DNA of 64,000 bases from Pseudoalteromonas caenipelagi (GTDB lineage Bacteria > Pseudomonadota > Gammaproteobacteria > Enterobacterales > Alteromonadaceae), in contig NZ_JABBPG010000003.1 in the NCBI RefSeq assembly GCF_013140855.1, positions 372,001 through 436,000 of the forward strand, read 5' to 3'. Position numbers and translations under genes: made by a program. The notes under the pieces were generated by a model. The model saw only the letters and a program-made list of their open reading frames with translations. It was not told the origin of the DNA and ran no database searches. Positions 19,091 through 27,654 of this stretch are shown piece by piece (position 1 is the stretch's first letter; each line of letters opens with the position of its first letter).

Positions 19091-19504
19091 TTGGATTTTG
19101 AAAAGGAAGTGACATCAACTATGTCCACTCAAGAACAAAGGAATAACACGCCACATGTGTTGGTGGTAGATGATGAATATTTTAACTATGAAATGCTCAG
19201 TATGGCTTTGTCTGATGCGTTTACGCTAAGTTATGCCGATTCGGGTAAGAGTTGTTTATCCAATGCGATAGCGCACAAGCCCGACGCCATTTTACTAGAT
19301 GTATGTATGCCAGGGCTTGATGGGTATGACACATGTCGTATGTTAAAAAACACACCGGAAACCAAAGATATTCCCGTTGTAATGGTGTCAGGTTTAGAAT
19401 CAAAGCAAGAACAACAAGCCGGTTATGAGGCGGGTTGTGATGCCTACGTGATAAAACCATTCACCATTCAGTCCTTATTAGAACAACTAAAATCAATGGT
19501 TTAA
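19091..19504 (+). CDS. Single-domain response regulator
   Basis: 137 residues from TTG 19091 (AGGA seven bases upstream) or 127 from ATG 19121; the start is not settled. Receiver domain only: acidic pair in VLVVDDEYFNYEM, phosphorylated aspartate in DAILLDVCMPGLDG (D70, or D60 from the ATG), the serine in VMVSG and KPF near the end. There is no output domain, so it acts by protein contact or phosphotransfer. It is followed after nine bases by a PilZ gene, suggesting the two work together in a c-di-GMP-linked response. Confidence 0.92.
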   Translation: MDFEKEVTSTMSTQEQRNNTPHVLVVDDEYFNYEMLSMALSDAFTLSYADSGKSCLSNAIAHKPDAILLDVCMPGLDGYDTCRMLKNTPETKDIPVVMVSGLESKQEQQAGYEAGCDAYVIKPFTIQSLLEQLKSMV

Positions 19505-19513
19505 GGGGGAAGT

Positions 19514-19804
19514 ATGTTGCACGAAGACAAACGGCGGTTTATGCGCATGATGGTCAATACAAAAGCCAGATTGACGATATTAGAGTCGGGTATAACATTT
19601 GAAGGTAAATGTCATGATTTGAGTGCAACAGGCTTGTCGATAGAAGTAACGGAACCCGTTGAAGCAAATACGCTGATAGAAGTACATATTAACTCTACCA
19701 GTGCAGCTATACCGCCTTTAAATGCGCATGCCAATGTGGTGCGCTGCTCACAAGAGCAAGATGGTCAGTACATACTAGGGCTTGAAATAAAGCAGTTTAA
19801 TTAA
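19514..19804 (+). CDS. PilZ-domain c-di-GMP receptor
   Basis: 96 residues. Both c-di-GMP-binding motifs are intact: RxxxR at R7-R11 (KRRFMRM) and D/NxSxxG at D35-G40 (DLSATG). The domain then ends with GLEIKQF. GGGG before the ATG gives the ribosome site. It has no partner domain, so it probably acts on a separate protein, possibly the adjacent receiver. The window also has a diguanylate cyclase and a phosphodiesterase, but not close by. Confidence 0.93.
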   Translation: MLHEDKRRFMRMMVNTKARLTILESGITFEGKCHDLSATGLSIEVTEPVEANTLIEVHINSTSAAIPPLNAHANVVRCSQEQDGQYILGLEIKQFN

Positions 19805-20428
19805 ATGCTTTTATGCTTCGCGTAGCCCTTGAGCGCTATGCGAAGCGCTATCTAAACAGTACTGTGCGAAAGGTCTAAATGTTAATCGCGTTTATTTTGT
19901 TCACCTGCTTTAGCAAGCAGATGAAGAATCAACTTTCTACCAAGCATTACAAACTTCCTTCCATCACTAGAGATAAGTAAAAAGACGCTGCTATTCGATT
20001 GTGGAGCAAACACTTATTCGCTGCCTAACCCGTCTAAATCTCTGCCATGTCAATAAACGGCCCTAGTTCAGGTGTTGTTGAAATATGCCATAGCCGTAGT
20101 TCAGTACATCATATAAAGCCGTTGTGTGATGAAAGTAAAAGGGCTAACCGACTCACTCTTGGTTTGGTTGCTATAGACTTCAGGGCCGTCAGTAATTGAG
20201 TTACGCTATAACCACCTTTCATAGCATCACCATCATTCTTGTGGCATTGATTGCTAGGGTAATTTGGCAAATCAGAACGGTGGCTCAGTAGCGTATCTAT
20301 TAACCAGCTTATCAGGGGAAAGTTGTTACAGAATGGATTATTCAGCATCAATTACGCATGAAAAGTTAAGCTTAGTTATAATAAAAGCAGACTAGGTACA
20401 AGTACGTACCTAGTAACGCTCAATTACT
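19805..20428. other. 624-base stretch without a recognisable gene
   Basis: An imperfect hairpin at about 19815-19846 (GCTTCGC...GCGAAGC) follows the PilZ gene. The rest has only short frames with unlikely composition. A nine-base inverted repeat (ACTAGGTAC / GTACCTAGT, 20391-20414) ends it, just before the rlmI-derived repeat. It may hold eroded mobile DNA, but I cannot identify any. Confidence 0.5.
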
Positions 20429-20519
20429 TAGTAAACCTTACAAATAAGCCCTTTTAGGTAAAAACCTTCTGGATAGTTACCAGAGATAGGGTGATCTGCG
20501 GCTTGATTTAAGCGCTCCA
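20429..20519 (-). repeat. Left copy of 91-bp repeat: detached 3' end of rlmI
   Basis: Identical by eye to 22040-22130, which encodes the last 30 or so codons and stop of rlmI. Here it is an isolated fragment with no upstream coding sequence. Together the two copies bracket a 1.5-kb insert in the manner of attL/attR. Confidence 0.9.
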
Positions 20520-20656
20520 GAATTAACTCCTCTTTATGATGGTGTGTATATATTGTTAGTGCTTGTTACTTAATTAAACAATTAACAATATGTCATGCTA
20601 CTCTTTGCTTTAGATATTTAATTAAATTGCTGTATTGCAATCGATGAGAGGGCTTA

Positions 20657-20977
20657 ATGAAAAATTATATATTAGCCTGTATTACGGTATGTGCTTTTTT
20701 TGTATGCGGCGTTTTGATTGGTATGTATGGCGGCATTTATTATGGTCAAGCATCTCTTTACAGTGAGAGCTTTAGCAATGCGGCTAACGTGCTCATGATA
20801 AAGAAGAAGTTAGATAGTGGAGAGATTAGCGAAGCAAAAGCTATCGCTAAGCGTGCGATCCAGTCAAACATTGATCTGATGTCATTCTTAGTTGAGAACC
20901 GTGCAGGTTTATCTCCTAGGCAGCAAAGTGAACTAGACCATTTACTAAGTGAAATTGAGCGAAATTCTAGTAATTAA
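20657..20977 (+). CDS. Small membrane-anchored hypothetical protein
   Basis: 106 residues. One N-terminal membrane span (about residues 5-30, rich in Gly and Cys: FFVCGVLIGMYGGIYYG) is followed by a charged helical tail (KKKLDSGEISEAKAIAKRAI). GAGAGGG lies seven bases before the ATG. It is the only intact gene in the insert between the rlmI repeats and probably starts a short operon with the two broken genes after it. I do not recognise a family. Confidence 0.65.
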   Translation: MKNYILACITVCAFFVCGVLIGMYGGIYYGQASLYSESFSNAANVLMIKKKLDSGEISEAKAIAKRAIQSNIDLMSFLVENRAGLSPRQQSELDHLLSEIERNSSN

Positions 20978-21005
20978 TTAGGACTGAAATTGGAAAGGAA
21001 TCAAG

Positions 21006-21450
21006 ATGAGTAAATACGTGCATATATTAATCATGTTTTGTTTATTTAGTTGTGGTGTTAGGGCTGGTAATAAGGCTATACCTTGCTTGGAGTGTACTTA
21101 TGTAAGCTAAAAGTGTGGCTATTTCCCAAGCTCGAAAAGATAAAGAAACGTTTTATTTCGAACAACGTTACTTTACCTATGATCCAATAACATTAACACA
21201 TCGCACTTTTTTGGTTCAGATAGAGTATGATTGAGAGCTTAGTGTTATTTTTGAACAAAATAATCTAGTAGTATCAAAGCAAGATTATATCGACGCTATG
21301 CGAGCATATCGAAGTGTAATAGATGAGTTTTATAATCATGCCCTAAGTGTCAAGCCAGTGGAGCAGAATGTTCAGTTGTTTGGTTACTACTCAAAGCCAA
21401 ACTCTTCAAAGGATATGACACTCAATATAAATGAATATCTATTTAAATAG
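21006..21450 (+). pseudogene. Broken gene for a small exported protein
   Basis: A good ribosome site (AAGGA, 20995-20999) precedes an ATG and a lipoprotein-like or signal start (HILIMFCLFSCGVRAG). The frame stops at TAA 21108. One base over, a clear coding frame continues (AKSVAISQARKDKETFYFE) and is then broken by TGA at 21232 before running to TAG 21448. One frameshift and one nonsense codon therefore separate three parts of a protein of about 147 residues. Family unknown. Confidence 0.65.
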
Positions 21451-21461
21451 TACAAGGAAAT

Positions 21462-21907
21462 ATGATTTATGATGTTCCTCACGCCTCATATGATTGGATG
21501 AAGCAAGGAGCAAATTGGTTCGAAGTTAATCAAACGTTAACTCAAATGTTTCAGTTAAATCTGGCTTCTCAATTGTTTACGGCCGGTCTTAAGCAAGCGT
21601 TTTCGGAGTTAGTTATGGGTTGCCACTGCAATATTCGATAAAGCTTGAAAATGGCGATACGATGACTTGGTTTATGGACTGTTTTAGTTGCTCAATTGTG
21701 TTTTTACCGCTTCATGAAACAGCAAAAGATGCTCAGGGTAATAGAATTGGTGGTATTTCAAAGACAAAGGGTAATAGTGGAGTAGACAACCCGAGCTACG
21801 AGGCGTTTTATAATAGATTAGAGCAACAATCTATGGCGTTGAGACAGATTTGTACGAAGGTATATACTAATTCTGGTGGAGGTGATGTTCCTCAGTTTGT
21901 TTGTTAG
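21462..21907 (+). pseudogene. Frameshifted hypothetical gene
   Basis: ATG 21462 has AAGGAA upstream. The first frame (MIYDVPHASYDWMKQGAN...) stops at TAA 21639 after 59 codons. A second frame starting near 21620 (LPLQYSIKLENGDTMTWFMD) continues to TAG 21905. One extra base around 21615-21622 would join them into one protein of about 148 residues ending DVPQFVC. Family unknown. The neighbouring gene is also broken, so the insert appears to be decaying. Confidence 0.6.
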
Positions 21908-21940
21908 CTCGTATTTCTTTAAATACTAGTGTTATCTGCT

Positions 21941-21969
21941 AGTCGGGCCTAAGTTAATTTGGCCCGACT
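21941..21969. terminator. Hairpin between the insert and rlmI
   Basis: AGTCGGGCC and GGCCCGACT form a perfect nine-base stem with an 11-base loop. Neither strand has a clear T-run, so function as a terminator is tentative. It lies between converging transcripts. Confidence 0.45.
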
Positions 21970-22038
21970 AAACTGAATTGGTCTGGTGGAAAATAACTCA
22001 ATCTAAAAGTATGGGAAGTTTTCCATGTGCTTAACGTA

Positions 22039-23229
22039 CTAGTAAACCTTACAAATAAGCCCTTTTAGGTAAAAACCTTCTGGATAGTTACCAGAGATAG
22101 GGTGATCTGCGGCTTGATTTAAGCGCTCCATGATCAACAAATCTTTACCTGCATCAAGGGCGGCATCGGCAACCACTTTTTGAAATAAGTTTTGCTCCAT
22201 CAGTCCTGAACACGAGAAGGTGAGTAGGGTACCACCGGGTCTTAAAATTTGCATGGCTATCATATTGATGTCTTTGTAACCACGACAAGCGCCATTAAGC
22301 TGCGCTTTGCTTTCTGCAAACTTAGGTGGGTCCATCACTATTGTGTCGAACAACTTGCCTTCATCACGATATTGGCGCAGTAGTTTAAACACGTCTTGTT
22401 TAACAAACTCGACTTTTGATAGGTCAAGGTTATTGTGTTCAACGTTACGCTTTGCTGTATCTAAAGCAGGTTGCGAAACATCTACGTTGATGACTTTTTC
22501 ACAACCACCACGCAGTGCATACAATCCAAATGTACCCGTGTAGCAAAAGCAGTTTAAAACTTCTTTGCCTTTTACAAAACGCTCAAGAGCTGCGCGACTG
22601 TCTCTTTGATCGAGATAAAAGCCAGTTTTATGGCCATTGATAATATCTACTTCGAGTTTTAGGCCGTTCTCTTGTATGACAACAGGCTCGCTCGGTGCGT
22701 CACCCCATAATGCGCCGGTGGTTTTTTCAAGACCTTCTTTTTTACGCACATCAACGTCAGAGCGCTCGTAAATATGGCAATCAGGAAACAGCTCACGCAA
22801 TGCCATTAGTAGGTCGCCTTTGTGGCGCTCGGCACCTGCACTGAGTAACTGACATACTAGGTAATTATCAAATTTATCAATGGTAATACCGGGTAGGCCG
22901 TCTGACTCTGCTGCGCTTAAGCGATAGCCTGTTAATCCACCTTCTTCAATTACTTGCTGACGAGCATCTAGAGCTCGACGTAAGCGTTTGACAAAAAACT
23001 GGGTATCAATTTGCTCTTCTTTATCAAAACTCCATACTCTTGCGCGAATTTGAGAGTCGGGGCTATACGCGGCAGTTGCTAAATACTGACCATCGTGGCT
23101 ATATACAGTTACTGTGTCGCCTAAGGCAGGTTTGCCCTTTATTTTTTTTATTGCTTTAGAGAAAATCCATGGGTGCTTACGTTTTAGAGACTTTTCTCGA
23201 CCGGGCTGTAAATACAGGGCACAAGACAT
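22039..23229 (-). CDS. rlmI: 23S rRNA (cytosine(1962)-C5)-methyltransferase RlmI
   Basis: 396 residues. N-terminal PUA domain about 1-80 ([20 protein letters not shown]). A linker domain and a Rossmann methyltransferase follow: SAM motif [17 protein letters not shown], acidic ribose-binding [10 protein letters not shown], and [10 protein letters not shown]. It methylates 23S rRNA at C1962 using S-adenosylmethionine. AAGGAA precedes the ATG. The last 30 codons are present a second time at 20429-20519; this copy is intact, so insertion of the adjoining island left the gene functional. Confidence 0.95.
   Translation of the reverse strand: MSCALYLQPGREKSLKRKHPWIFSKAIKKIKGKPALGDTVTVYSHDGQYLATAAYSPDSQIRARVWSFDKEEQIDTQFFVKRLRRALDARQQVIEEGGLTGYRLSAAESDGLPGITIDKFDNYLVCQLLSAGAERHKGDLLMALRELFPDCHIYERSDVDVRKKEGLEKTTGALWGDAPSEPVVIQENGLKLEVDIINGHKTGFYLDQRDSRAALERFVKGKEVLNCFCYTGTFGLYALRGGCEKVINVDVSQPALDTAKRNVEHNNLDLSKVEFVKQDVFKLLRQYRDEGKLFDTIVMDPPKFAESKAQLNGACRGYKDINMIAMQILRPGGTLLTFSCSGLMEQNLFQKVVADAALDAGKDLLIMERLNQAADHPISGNYPEGFYLKGLICKVY
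22040..22130 (-). repeat. Right copy of 91-bp repeat, within the 3' end of rlmI
   Basis: Contains the final codons and stop of rlmI. The identity with 20429-20519 begins and ends abruptly, consistent with an integration or duplication boundary. Confidence 0.9.
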
Positions 23230-23410
23230 AAAAATTCCTTACAAAATTGAATGCTTGCCATTTTAGTGAAGGCCATGCCAACATACAATCGAAACAAAGG
23301 AATAATATGGTTAAGATGCTTGGTAGTAACTACTTACATTAAGTAATCTTTTGATAGTAACCTAAATAATGCGCTCCACTACCGAGTTTGCAAAATGATA
23401 AGAGAAAGTG

Positions 23411-24037
23411 ATGCAACATATTGAACAGGCATGTAAGAATTTTATGGTCAACAGCGTATTTGCTGATACCGCACATGACCTTACCCATATTGAAAGAGTA
23501 GTGAAAACAGCAAAAGAGCTGGCACAGAAAGAGCAAGCAGACTTGGCAGTTGTTATACCAGCTGCATGGTTGCATGATTGTGTGGCCGTCGCAAAAAATC
23601 ATCCTGATCGGGCGCGAGCGTCAAAATTGGCTGCTGATAAAGCTATTATATTCTTAAAATCAATTCACTATGACAAGTCTAAACTTGATGCTATTCATCA
23701 TGCCATTGTTGCCCATAGTTTTAGCGCTAATGTCGCACCACAGACGCTGGAAGCTAAGATTGTTCAAGATGCAGATAGAATGGATGCACTTGGCGCAATA
23801 GGTGTGAGTCGTTGTATGAAAGTAGGCGGGGCAATTGCTAGGCATTTATATCATCCCGATGACCCTTTTTGCGAAAGTCGTGAAGCGGATGATATGCGAT
23901 ATACGCTTGATCACTTTTTTATCAAGCTGTTACATATTGCACAGCACATGCATACTGAATCTGCTAAACAAGAAGCGCGTAAGCGAACAGACTTTATGCA
24001 TACCTTTTTAGAGCAACTTAAGCAAGAAATTGCATAG
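23411..24037 (+). CDS. HD-domain phosphohydrolase
   Basis: 208 residues from ATG 23411 (a GTG at 23408 is in frame just before it). HD-superfamily metal motif in order: H of AHDLTHIERV, HD of AAWLHDCVAV, and D of VQDADRMDALGAIGVSR. This matches the YedJ-like group of stand-alone HD hydrolases, which act on nucleotides or phosphate esters; the substrate is unknown. The gene is divergent from rlmI and convergent with the channel gene. Confidence 0.88.
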   Translation: MQHIEQACKNFMVNSVFADTAHDLTHIERVVKTAKELAQKEQADLAVVIPAAWLHDCVAVAKNHPDRARASKLAADKAIIFLKSIHYDKSKLDAIHHAIVAHSFSANVAPQTLEAKIVQDADRMDALGAIGVSRCMKVGGAIARHLYHPDDPFCESREADDMRYTLDHFFIKLLHIAQHMHTESAKQEARKRTDFMHTFLEQLKQEIA

Positions 24038-24048
24038 TAAACTCAGTG

Positions 24049-25029
24049 TTATCGAGTCATACGTTTTACAAATACGACGACGAACAGTGCTAATGAGAAG
24101 CTGCCAGTAAAAGCCTCGATGGCGGCGATAAATCGAGATACGCCAATTGGGGTGATGTCGCCATATCCCAATGTGGTAAATGTGACAACGCTGAAATAAA
24201 AACTGTTAAGTAATGCACTGATATTCTCGCCTAAAGAATTTGCGCTATCGAGTTGTAAAATTTGCTCCTCGTAGGTGACGCCAAATAGAAAGTACAATAT
24301 GGCGCACACGATAATCATAGTTAAGCTAAAGCGAATAACATTTTCGGGTTTTTCACCATAACCACATAGTAAGTTAATAAAGCTGGAGACTAACCTGCGC
24401 TGAGAGTTTTTTGGGTATTGTTGGTGGCGCATACGCAGTTCTTGATAGGTATACTTGCCCGCCATTTCAAACAGCCCCTGCTGCTCAGCACCTTTGCGCA
24501 GTGAGCGGTATATTTCCTCTGATTGCAAGAATAAATCGTTTGCGTCATCTATGCGTTTTTCTTTCAACGCAACTGAAGCTTGTTGTTCTTGCAAGAGCTT
24601 ATCACCAAGATATAAGTTATCAATTCGGGTATTATCTAACTTGATACCAAGTAGATTTGCCTTTTCTAAGTGACAGCAGTGTAAGTTAGCTTCTCTGAGA
24701 TCGGCTTTCATTAAAGACGCTTCACTAAAGGTATTATTAAATAAATGCGCGCCTTTTAAGTTGGCTCGATAAAAGTTGCTATATGAAAGGTCATAGCCAT
24801 TATGATCACCAAATTTAACTAGATTCAGCCCCTCTAGGTTCGCTCGCTTAAGTTCTAGACCTTGTAATAAGCCACCTCGCTTGGCGTAGCGTTCTAGTTT
24901 ATGTGTTAACTCTAAACCACTTTTGTCGAACTTTGCATCATGCCAAAAACATAGCCCAGAACCCATATCAATTTCTTGGCATTGGTGGCCATCGGGTGAT
25001 TTATATTGACAACATGGTTTATCACTCAT
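24049..25029 (-). CDS. Pentapeptide-repeat protein fused to a two-helix potassium channel
   Basis: 326 residues. A Cys/His-rich start (CCQYKSPDGHQCQE, then CFWHD) may bind metal. Pentapeptide repeats fill about residues 55-140 (A(N/D)LxG pattern: RANLEGLNL, KADLREANL, EKANLLG). After a helical linker, a membrane span (about 225-245), a pore loop with selectivity filter TLGYGD (about 290-297) and a last helix (SLALFVVVFV) make an ion-channel-2 domain. It should be a tetrameric inner-membrane potassium channel with a cytoplasmic beta-solenoid. The gating signal is unknown. Confidence 0.88.
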   Translation of the reverse strand: MSDKPCCQYKSPDGHQCQEIDMGSGLCFWHDAKFDKSGLELTHKLERYAKRGGLLQGLELKRANLEGLNLVKFGDHNGYDLSYSNFYRANLKGAHLFNNTFSEASLMKADLREANLHCCHLEKANLLGIKLDNTRIDNLYLGDKLLQEQQASVALKEKRIDDANDLFLQSEEIYRSLRKGAEQQGLFEMAGKYTYQELRMRHQQYPKNSQRRLVSSFINLLCGYGEKPENVIRFSLTMIIVCAILYFLFGVTYEEQILQLDSANSLGENISALLNSFYFSVVTFTTLGYGDITPIGVSRFIAAIEAFTGSFSLALFVVVFVKRMTR

Positions 25030-25120
25030 AGATACCTGATCCTTTTGCCGATTTATTTTATTAGATTAGCAGCTAATTTGCGCGGTAGAATGGATGCAAT
25101 GAAATTTTTTTAAAATCAAG

Positions 25121-25798
25121 ATGTTTGAATACCAACTAAAACTTAGCAAAAAACGAAAAACGATTGCCCTAAAAGTGACCGATAACGGCGTGTTAGTATA
25201 TGCCCCCCAAGGCGCTTGCATTAAGGGAGTAGAGCGTTGGCTTGAAACAAAAACGCTCTGGGTTGCAAAGCAGCAGCAACGGCTCGCAAAGAGCGTACAG
25301 CAACAAATACCTTGGAATAGCGGTAAATTACTTGTTTTTGGCAATGAATACGCATTTACGTGTGACCGTGTTCTGCCCTCACATATTGATCATTTACAAC
25401 AAAAAGTCGTTGTGCATATAACAGCAAAGTCGAGTACTAAGTCAATTCGCTTAGCGTTAGTAAAGTTGTTAGCAGCTGAGCTTGAGCAATATATAGATAG
25501 TCGCTTACACACTCTAAGTGTACAAATGAACTCGCCAGTTGAAAGTGTTAAATTTAGGGAATATAAAAGTCGCTGGGGAAGTTGTTCGAGCCATTATGCA
25601 CTCACATTTAATGTGTTACTTGCAGGAGCTCCTAAACGAATGATTGATTATGTAATGGTTCATGAATTGGCTCATTGCCACGTAATGGCTCACAATCGTG
25701 CGTTTTGGTCGTTGGTTGCAATGTACGACAGTAACTACAAAGAAGCGGTTAGCTGGTTTAAAACTAATGGTAAGCAGTTATTTATTGCGAAAGACTAA
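25121..25798 (+). CDS. YgjP/WLM-type M48-like metallopeptidase
   Basis: 225 residues. The zinc motif HELAH is at 181-185 with a third ligand H191 in AHNRAFW. Upstream YKSRWGSCSSHYALTFN is a hallmark of the YgjP (DUF45) family. No signal peptide, so it is a cytoplasmic metal-dependent hydrolase; the substrate is not established for the family. The gene ends five bases before the 3' end of the convergent tRNA-Tyr cluster. Confidence 0.9.
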   Translation: MFEYQLKLSKKRKTIALKVTDNGVLVYAPQGACIKGVERWLETKTLWVAKQQQRLAKSVQQQIPWNSGKLLVFGNEYAFTCDRVLPSHIDHLQQKVVVHITAKSSTKSIRLALVKLLAAELEQYIDSRLHTLSVQMNSPVESVKFREYKSRWGSCSSHYALTFNVLLAGAPKRMIDYVMVHELAHCHVMAHNRAFWSLVAMYDSNYKEAVSWFKTNGKQLFIAKD

Positions 25799-25802
25799 AA
25801 AA

Positions 25803-25887
25803 TGGTGGAGGGGGCTGGATTCGAACCAGCGAAGGCAGTGCCGTCAGATTTACAGTCTGATCCCTTTGGCCGCTCGGGAACCCCTCC
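25803..25887 (-). tRNA. tRNA-Tyr (GTA), copy 3 in transcription order
   Basis: 85 bases with encoded CCA. Acceptor GGAGGGG pairs with CCCCTCC; anticodon GTA lies in GACTGTAAATC; TTCGAATCC forms the T-loop; a long variable arm is present, as expected for bacterial tRNA-Tyr. Spacer to the next copy is 19 bases. Confidence 0.97.
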
Positions 25888-25906
25888 GCAATGGGAGTAT
25901 ACAATT

Positions 25907-25991
25907 TGGTGGAGGGGGCTGGATTCGAACCAGCGAAGGCAGTGCCGTCAGATTTACAGTCTGATCCCTTTGGCCGCTCGGGAACCCCTCC
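25907..25991 (-). tRNA. tRNA-Tyr (GTA), copy 2 in transcription order
   Basis: Same 85-base sequence as the flanking copies by eye, with encoded CCA and GTA anticodon. The spacer to the upstream copy is 21 bases, so all three are probably cut from one precursor. Confidence 0.97.
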
Positions 25992-26012
25992 AAATTGTAT
26001 TTGTGTTGTTTG

Positions 26013-26097
26013 TGGTGGAGGGGGCTGGATTCGAACCAGCGAAGGCAGTGCCGTCAGATTTACAGTCTGATCCCTTTGGCCGCTCGGGAACCCCTCC
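26013..26097 (-). tRNA. tRNA-Tyr (GTA), copy 1 in transcription order
   Basis: First gene of the three-copy array, nearest the promoter at 26113-26140. Sequence, anticodon and CCA end match the other two. Confidence 0.97.
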
Positions 26098-26112
26098 TAA
26101 ACAACGGCGCTG

Positions 26113-26140
26113 ATAATAACAAAGTTTCTTATTAAGTAAA
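26113..26140 (-). promoter_or_regulatory. Probable sigma-70 promoter of the tRNA-Tyr array
   Basis: Read on the minus strand: TTTACT, a 16-base spacer, then TATTAT and a GC-rich discriminator (CAGCGCC), as is usual for stringently controlled stable-RNA promoters. It lies about 15 bases before the first tRNA. Confidence 0.55.
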
Positions 26141-26209
26141 GAAAACTGCTAAAGAAATTTTAAAAAATGCCGATAAAAGCATAGATTCGTAATTAATTGG
26201 TGAAACTCT

Positions 26210-26731
26210 ATGCAACTTGATGCAGTCTTGACCAGAGAAGATCAGCTCGGTAGTGCTTTGTCAGTCAGTGTGGCTGAACATCGCAGAGCCGATTTTGCTA
26301 TGCTGTTGGCGATGCTTTCTCAAGACGCATTAGATTTTAGTCAATTTCACTTACCTGAAGCTCAGGATAGCGAAGCCGATTTATCAGAGCAGGCATTAAA
26401 AAAGGAATTACAAATAGGTCCGCAGCGTGCATTGGCACCAGAACAATTTGATATGCTGATAGGGCAAGATAATGCAAAGATACTTGCACAAAGCACTTTA
26501 GCGTCGCTGAAATTACAAGACTACTTAAACCCAGAACCTCTAGTGATTCGTGATGACAAAACCCATATCCCATTAGTTGTTGTAGACAACTGTGATATCG
26601 CGGTAAGAAAGCGCCTAGAAGCGATTAAAGAAGGGCATGCAAAGGATGAAAAACCCGCCATGAATGCAGCGGGGTTTTATGATCAAATCGCAACTGGTCA
26701 AATGCAAAGTGCTTTGCAGCTAAGTGCTTAA
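26210..26731 (+). CDS. Conserved-looking hypothetical protein (173 aa)
   Basis: Soluble, acidic protein without a signal peptide or membrane span. The N-terminal half is helical (EHRRADFAMLLAMLSQDALDF), and the middle contains a hydrophobic strand (HIPLVVVDNCDIAV). Composition and codon use resemble the neighbours, so it is probably a real gene. It is divergent from the tRNA array and convergent with the ychJ-like gene, with only two bases between the two stops. I do not recognise a family. Confidence 0.65.
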   Translation: MQLDAVLTREDQLGSALSVSVAEHRRADFAMLLAMLSQDALDFSQFHLPEAQDSEADLSEQALKKELQIGPQRALAPEQFDMLIGQDNAKILAQSTLASLKLQDYLNPEPLVIRDDKTHIPLVVVDNCDIAVRKRLEAIKEGHAKDEKPAMNAAGFYDQIATGQMQSALQLSA

Positions 26732-26733
26732 GC

Positions 26734-27192
26734 TCAATGACTATGGCATTTTTTATACTTTTTCCCGCTACCACATGGGCACTCGTCGTTTCTACCCACT
26801 TTAACTTCTGGCGTTGAATAAATCGTACCATTTGCATATTTCCAACGATCCGACTCTTTTACAAATAAAGACTTTTCATGTAACAAGCACACTTTGTTAT
26901 CTGCAATATAGGATGCCTTAAATTCTACGTAGCTGCCGTCGGGGGTATCGCCAGTATCAATTATTTCTAACTTAATAAATTGTGCTAGGTCGGCAAACGC
27001 CAAAATATCTTCAACGCTGTGATTATGTTGCTCACTTTGAACGTAAGTTGCTCTTATATATTCAGCATTTTTGACGCAATAGGCGCTGTAGCGCGAACGC
27101 ATTAGTTGTTCTGCGGTAGTTGGCTGCTTTGAGCCTGTAATAAAAGGCTCGCAGCATTCATTAAATGGGGCATTATTAGGGCAGTAGCACAT
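26734..27192 (-). CDS. ychJ: YchJ-family (UPF0225) SEC-C zinc-binding protein
   Basis: 152 residues from ATG 27192, chosen because the family begins close to a CxC..CC motif (MCYCPNNAPFNECC). An upstream in-frame ATG at 27234 would overlap the sulA gene. The central YchJ domain (EQLMRSRYSAYCVKNAEYI) is followed by a C-terminal SEC-C zinc motif (NDECPCGSGKKYKKC). The function of the family is unknown; SEC-C binds zinc and often contacts proteins or ribosomes. It may be co-transcribed with the SOS gene upstream. Confidence 0.9.
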   Translation of the reverse strand: MCYCPNNAPFNECCEPFITGSKQPTTAEQLMRSRYSAYCVKNAEYIRATYVQSEQHNHSVEDILAFADLAQFIKLEIIDTGDTPDGSYVEFKASYIADNKVCLLHEKSLFVKESDRWKYANGTIYSTPEVKVGRNDECPCGSGKKYKKCHSH

Positions 27193-27206
27193 AGCTTTGT
27201 ACAAAA

Positions 27207-27650
27207 TTAAGAAATCAGTGCGGGTATTGTACATGCTTCTTGATTGGTAGCCTTAGAAAAGCAGTAAATTTCTGTACTTGAATTAGGCAAGCTCATTGTT
27301 TTTAGCTCACTCGGTAAGAGAATATCAGTCCAAGTGATCACCGCCGCAAAGTTGCCATTATTTAGGGCTGACGTTAGCACATAATTAAGATCTACAATGT
27401 GCTTTTTTCTGATAACTAACAGCTTGCTAGCATCAATAGAGCAACTATCCATCATTGCTTTATTGGGAATATTGTCTGGCGCAATCAACAACGTCCAACC
27501 CTTCTTTTGATTGCATTGATGAATAATTTTCAACAACTCTAAGCTGGCACATATGTCATCGGCTGTGTGAACTAAGTGTTGGTTAGTAACTGAAGCCTGT
27601 GGTAACTCAGACGATATTCTTAAAACTGAACTTGCGTGTAACATAATCAA
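27207..27650 (-). CDS. sulA: SOS cell-division inhibitor SulA
   Basis: 147 residues. It resembles the E. coli SulA core from memory: a GWTLLIAPDNIPNKAMM strand-helix, then LLVIRKKHIVDLNYVLTSAL and the NGNFAAVITWTDIL segment. SulA binds FtsZ and blocks septation during DNA damage; the C-terminus is normally a Lon signal. The assignment is supported by a LexA-like operator and repeated half-sites just upstream. The product is cytoplasmic. Confidence 0.8.
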   Translation of the reverse strand: MIMLHASSVLRISSELPQASVTNQHLVHTADDICASLELLKIIHQCNQKKGWTLLIAPDNIPNKAMMDSCSIDASKLLVIRKKHIVDLNYVLTSALNNGNFAAVITWTDILLPSELKTMSLPNSSTEIYCFSKATNQEACTIPALIS

Positions 27651-27654
27651 CTCA

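Noticed and set aside
20109..20351. 80-residue minus-strand frame upstream of the rlmI repeat
   Set aside because: No ribosome site or family resemblance; possibly eroded DNA, but not supported as a gene.
25698..26113. Plus-strand open frames reading GAGFEPAKAVPSDLQ or GLDSNQRRQCRQIYS repeats
   Set aside because: They are the antisense of the three tRNA-Tyr genes; such products are a known false annotation.
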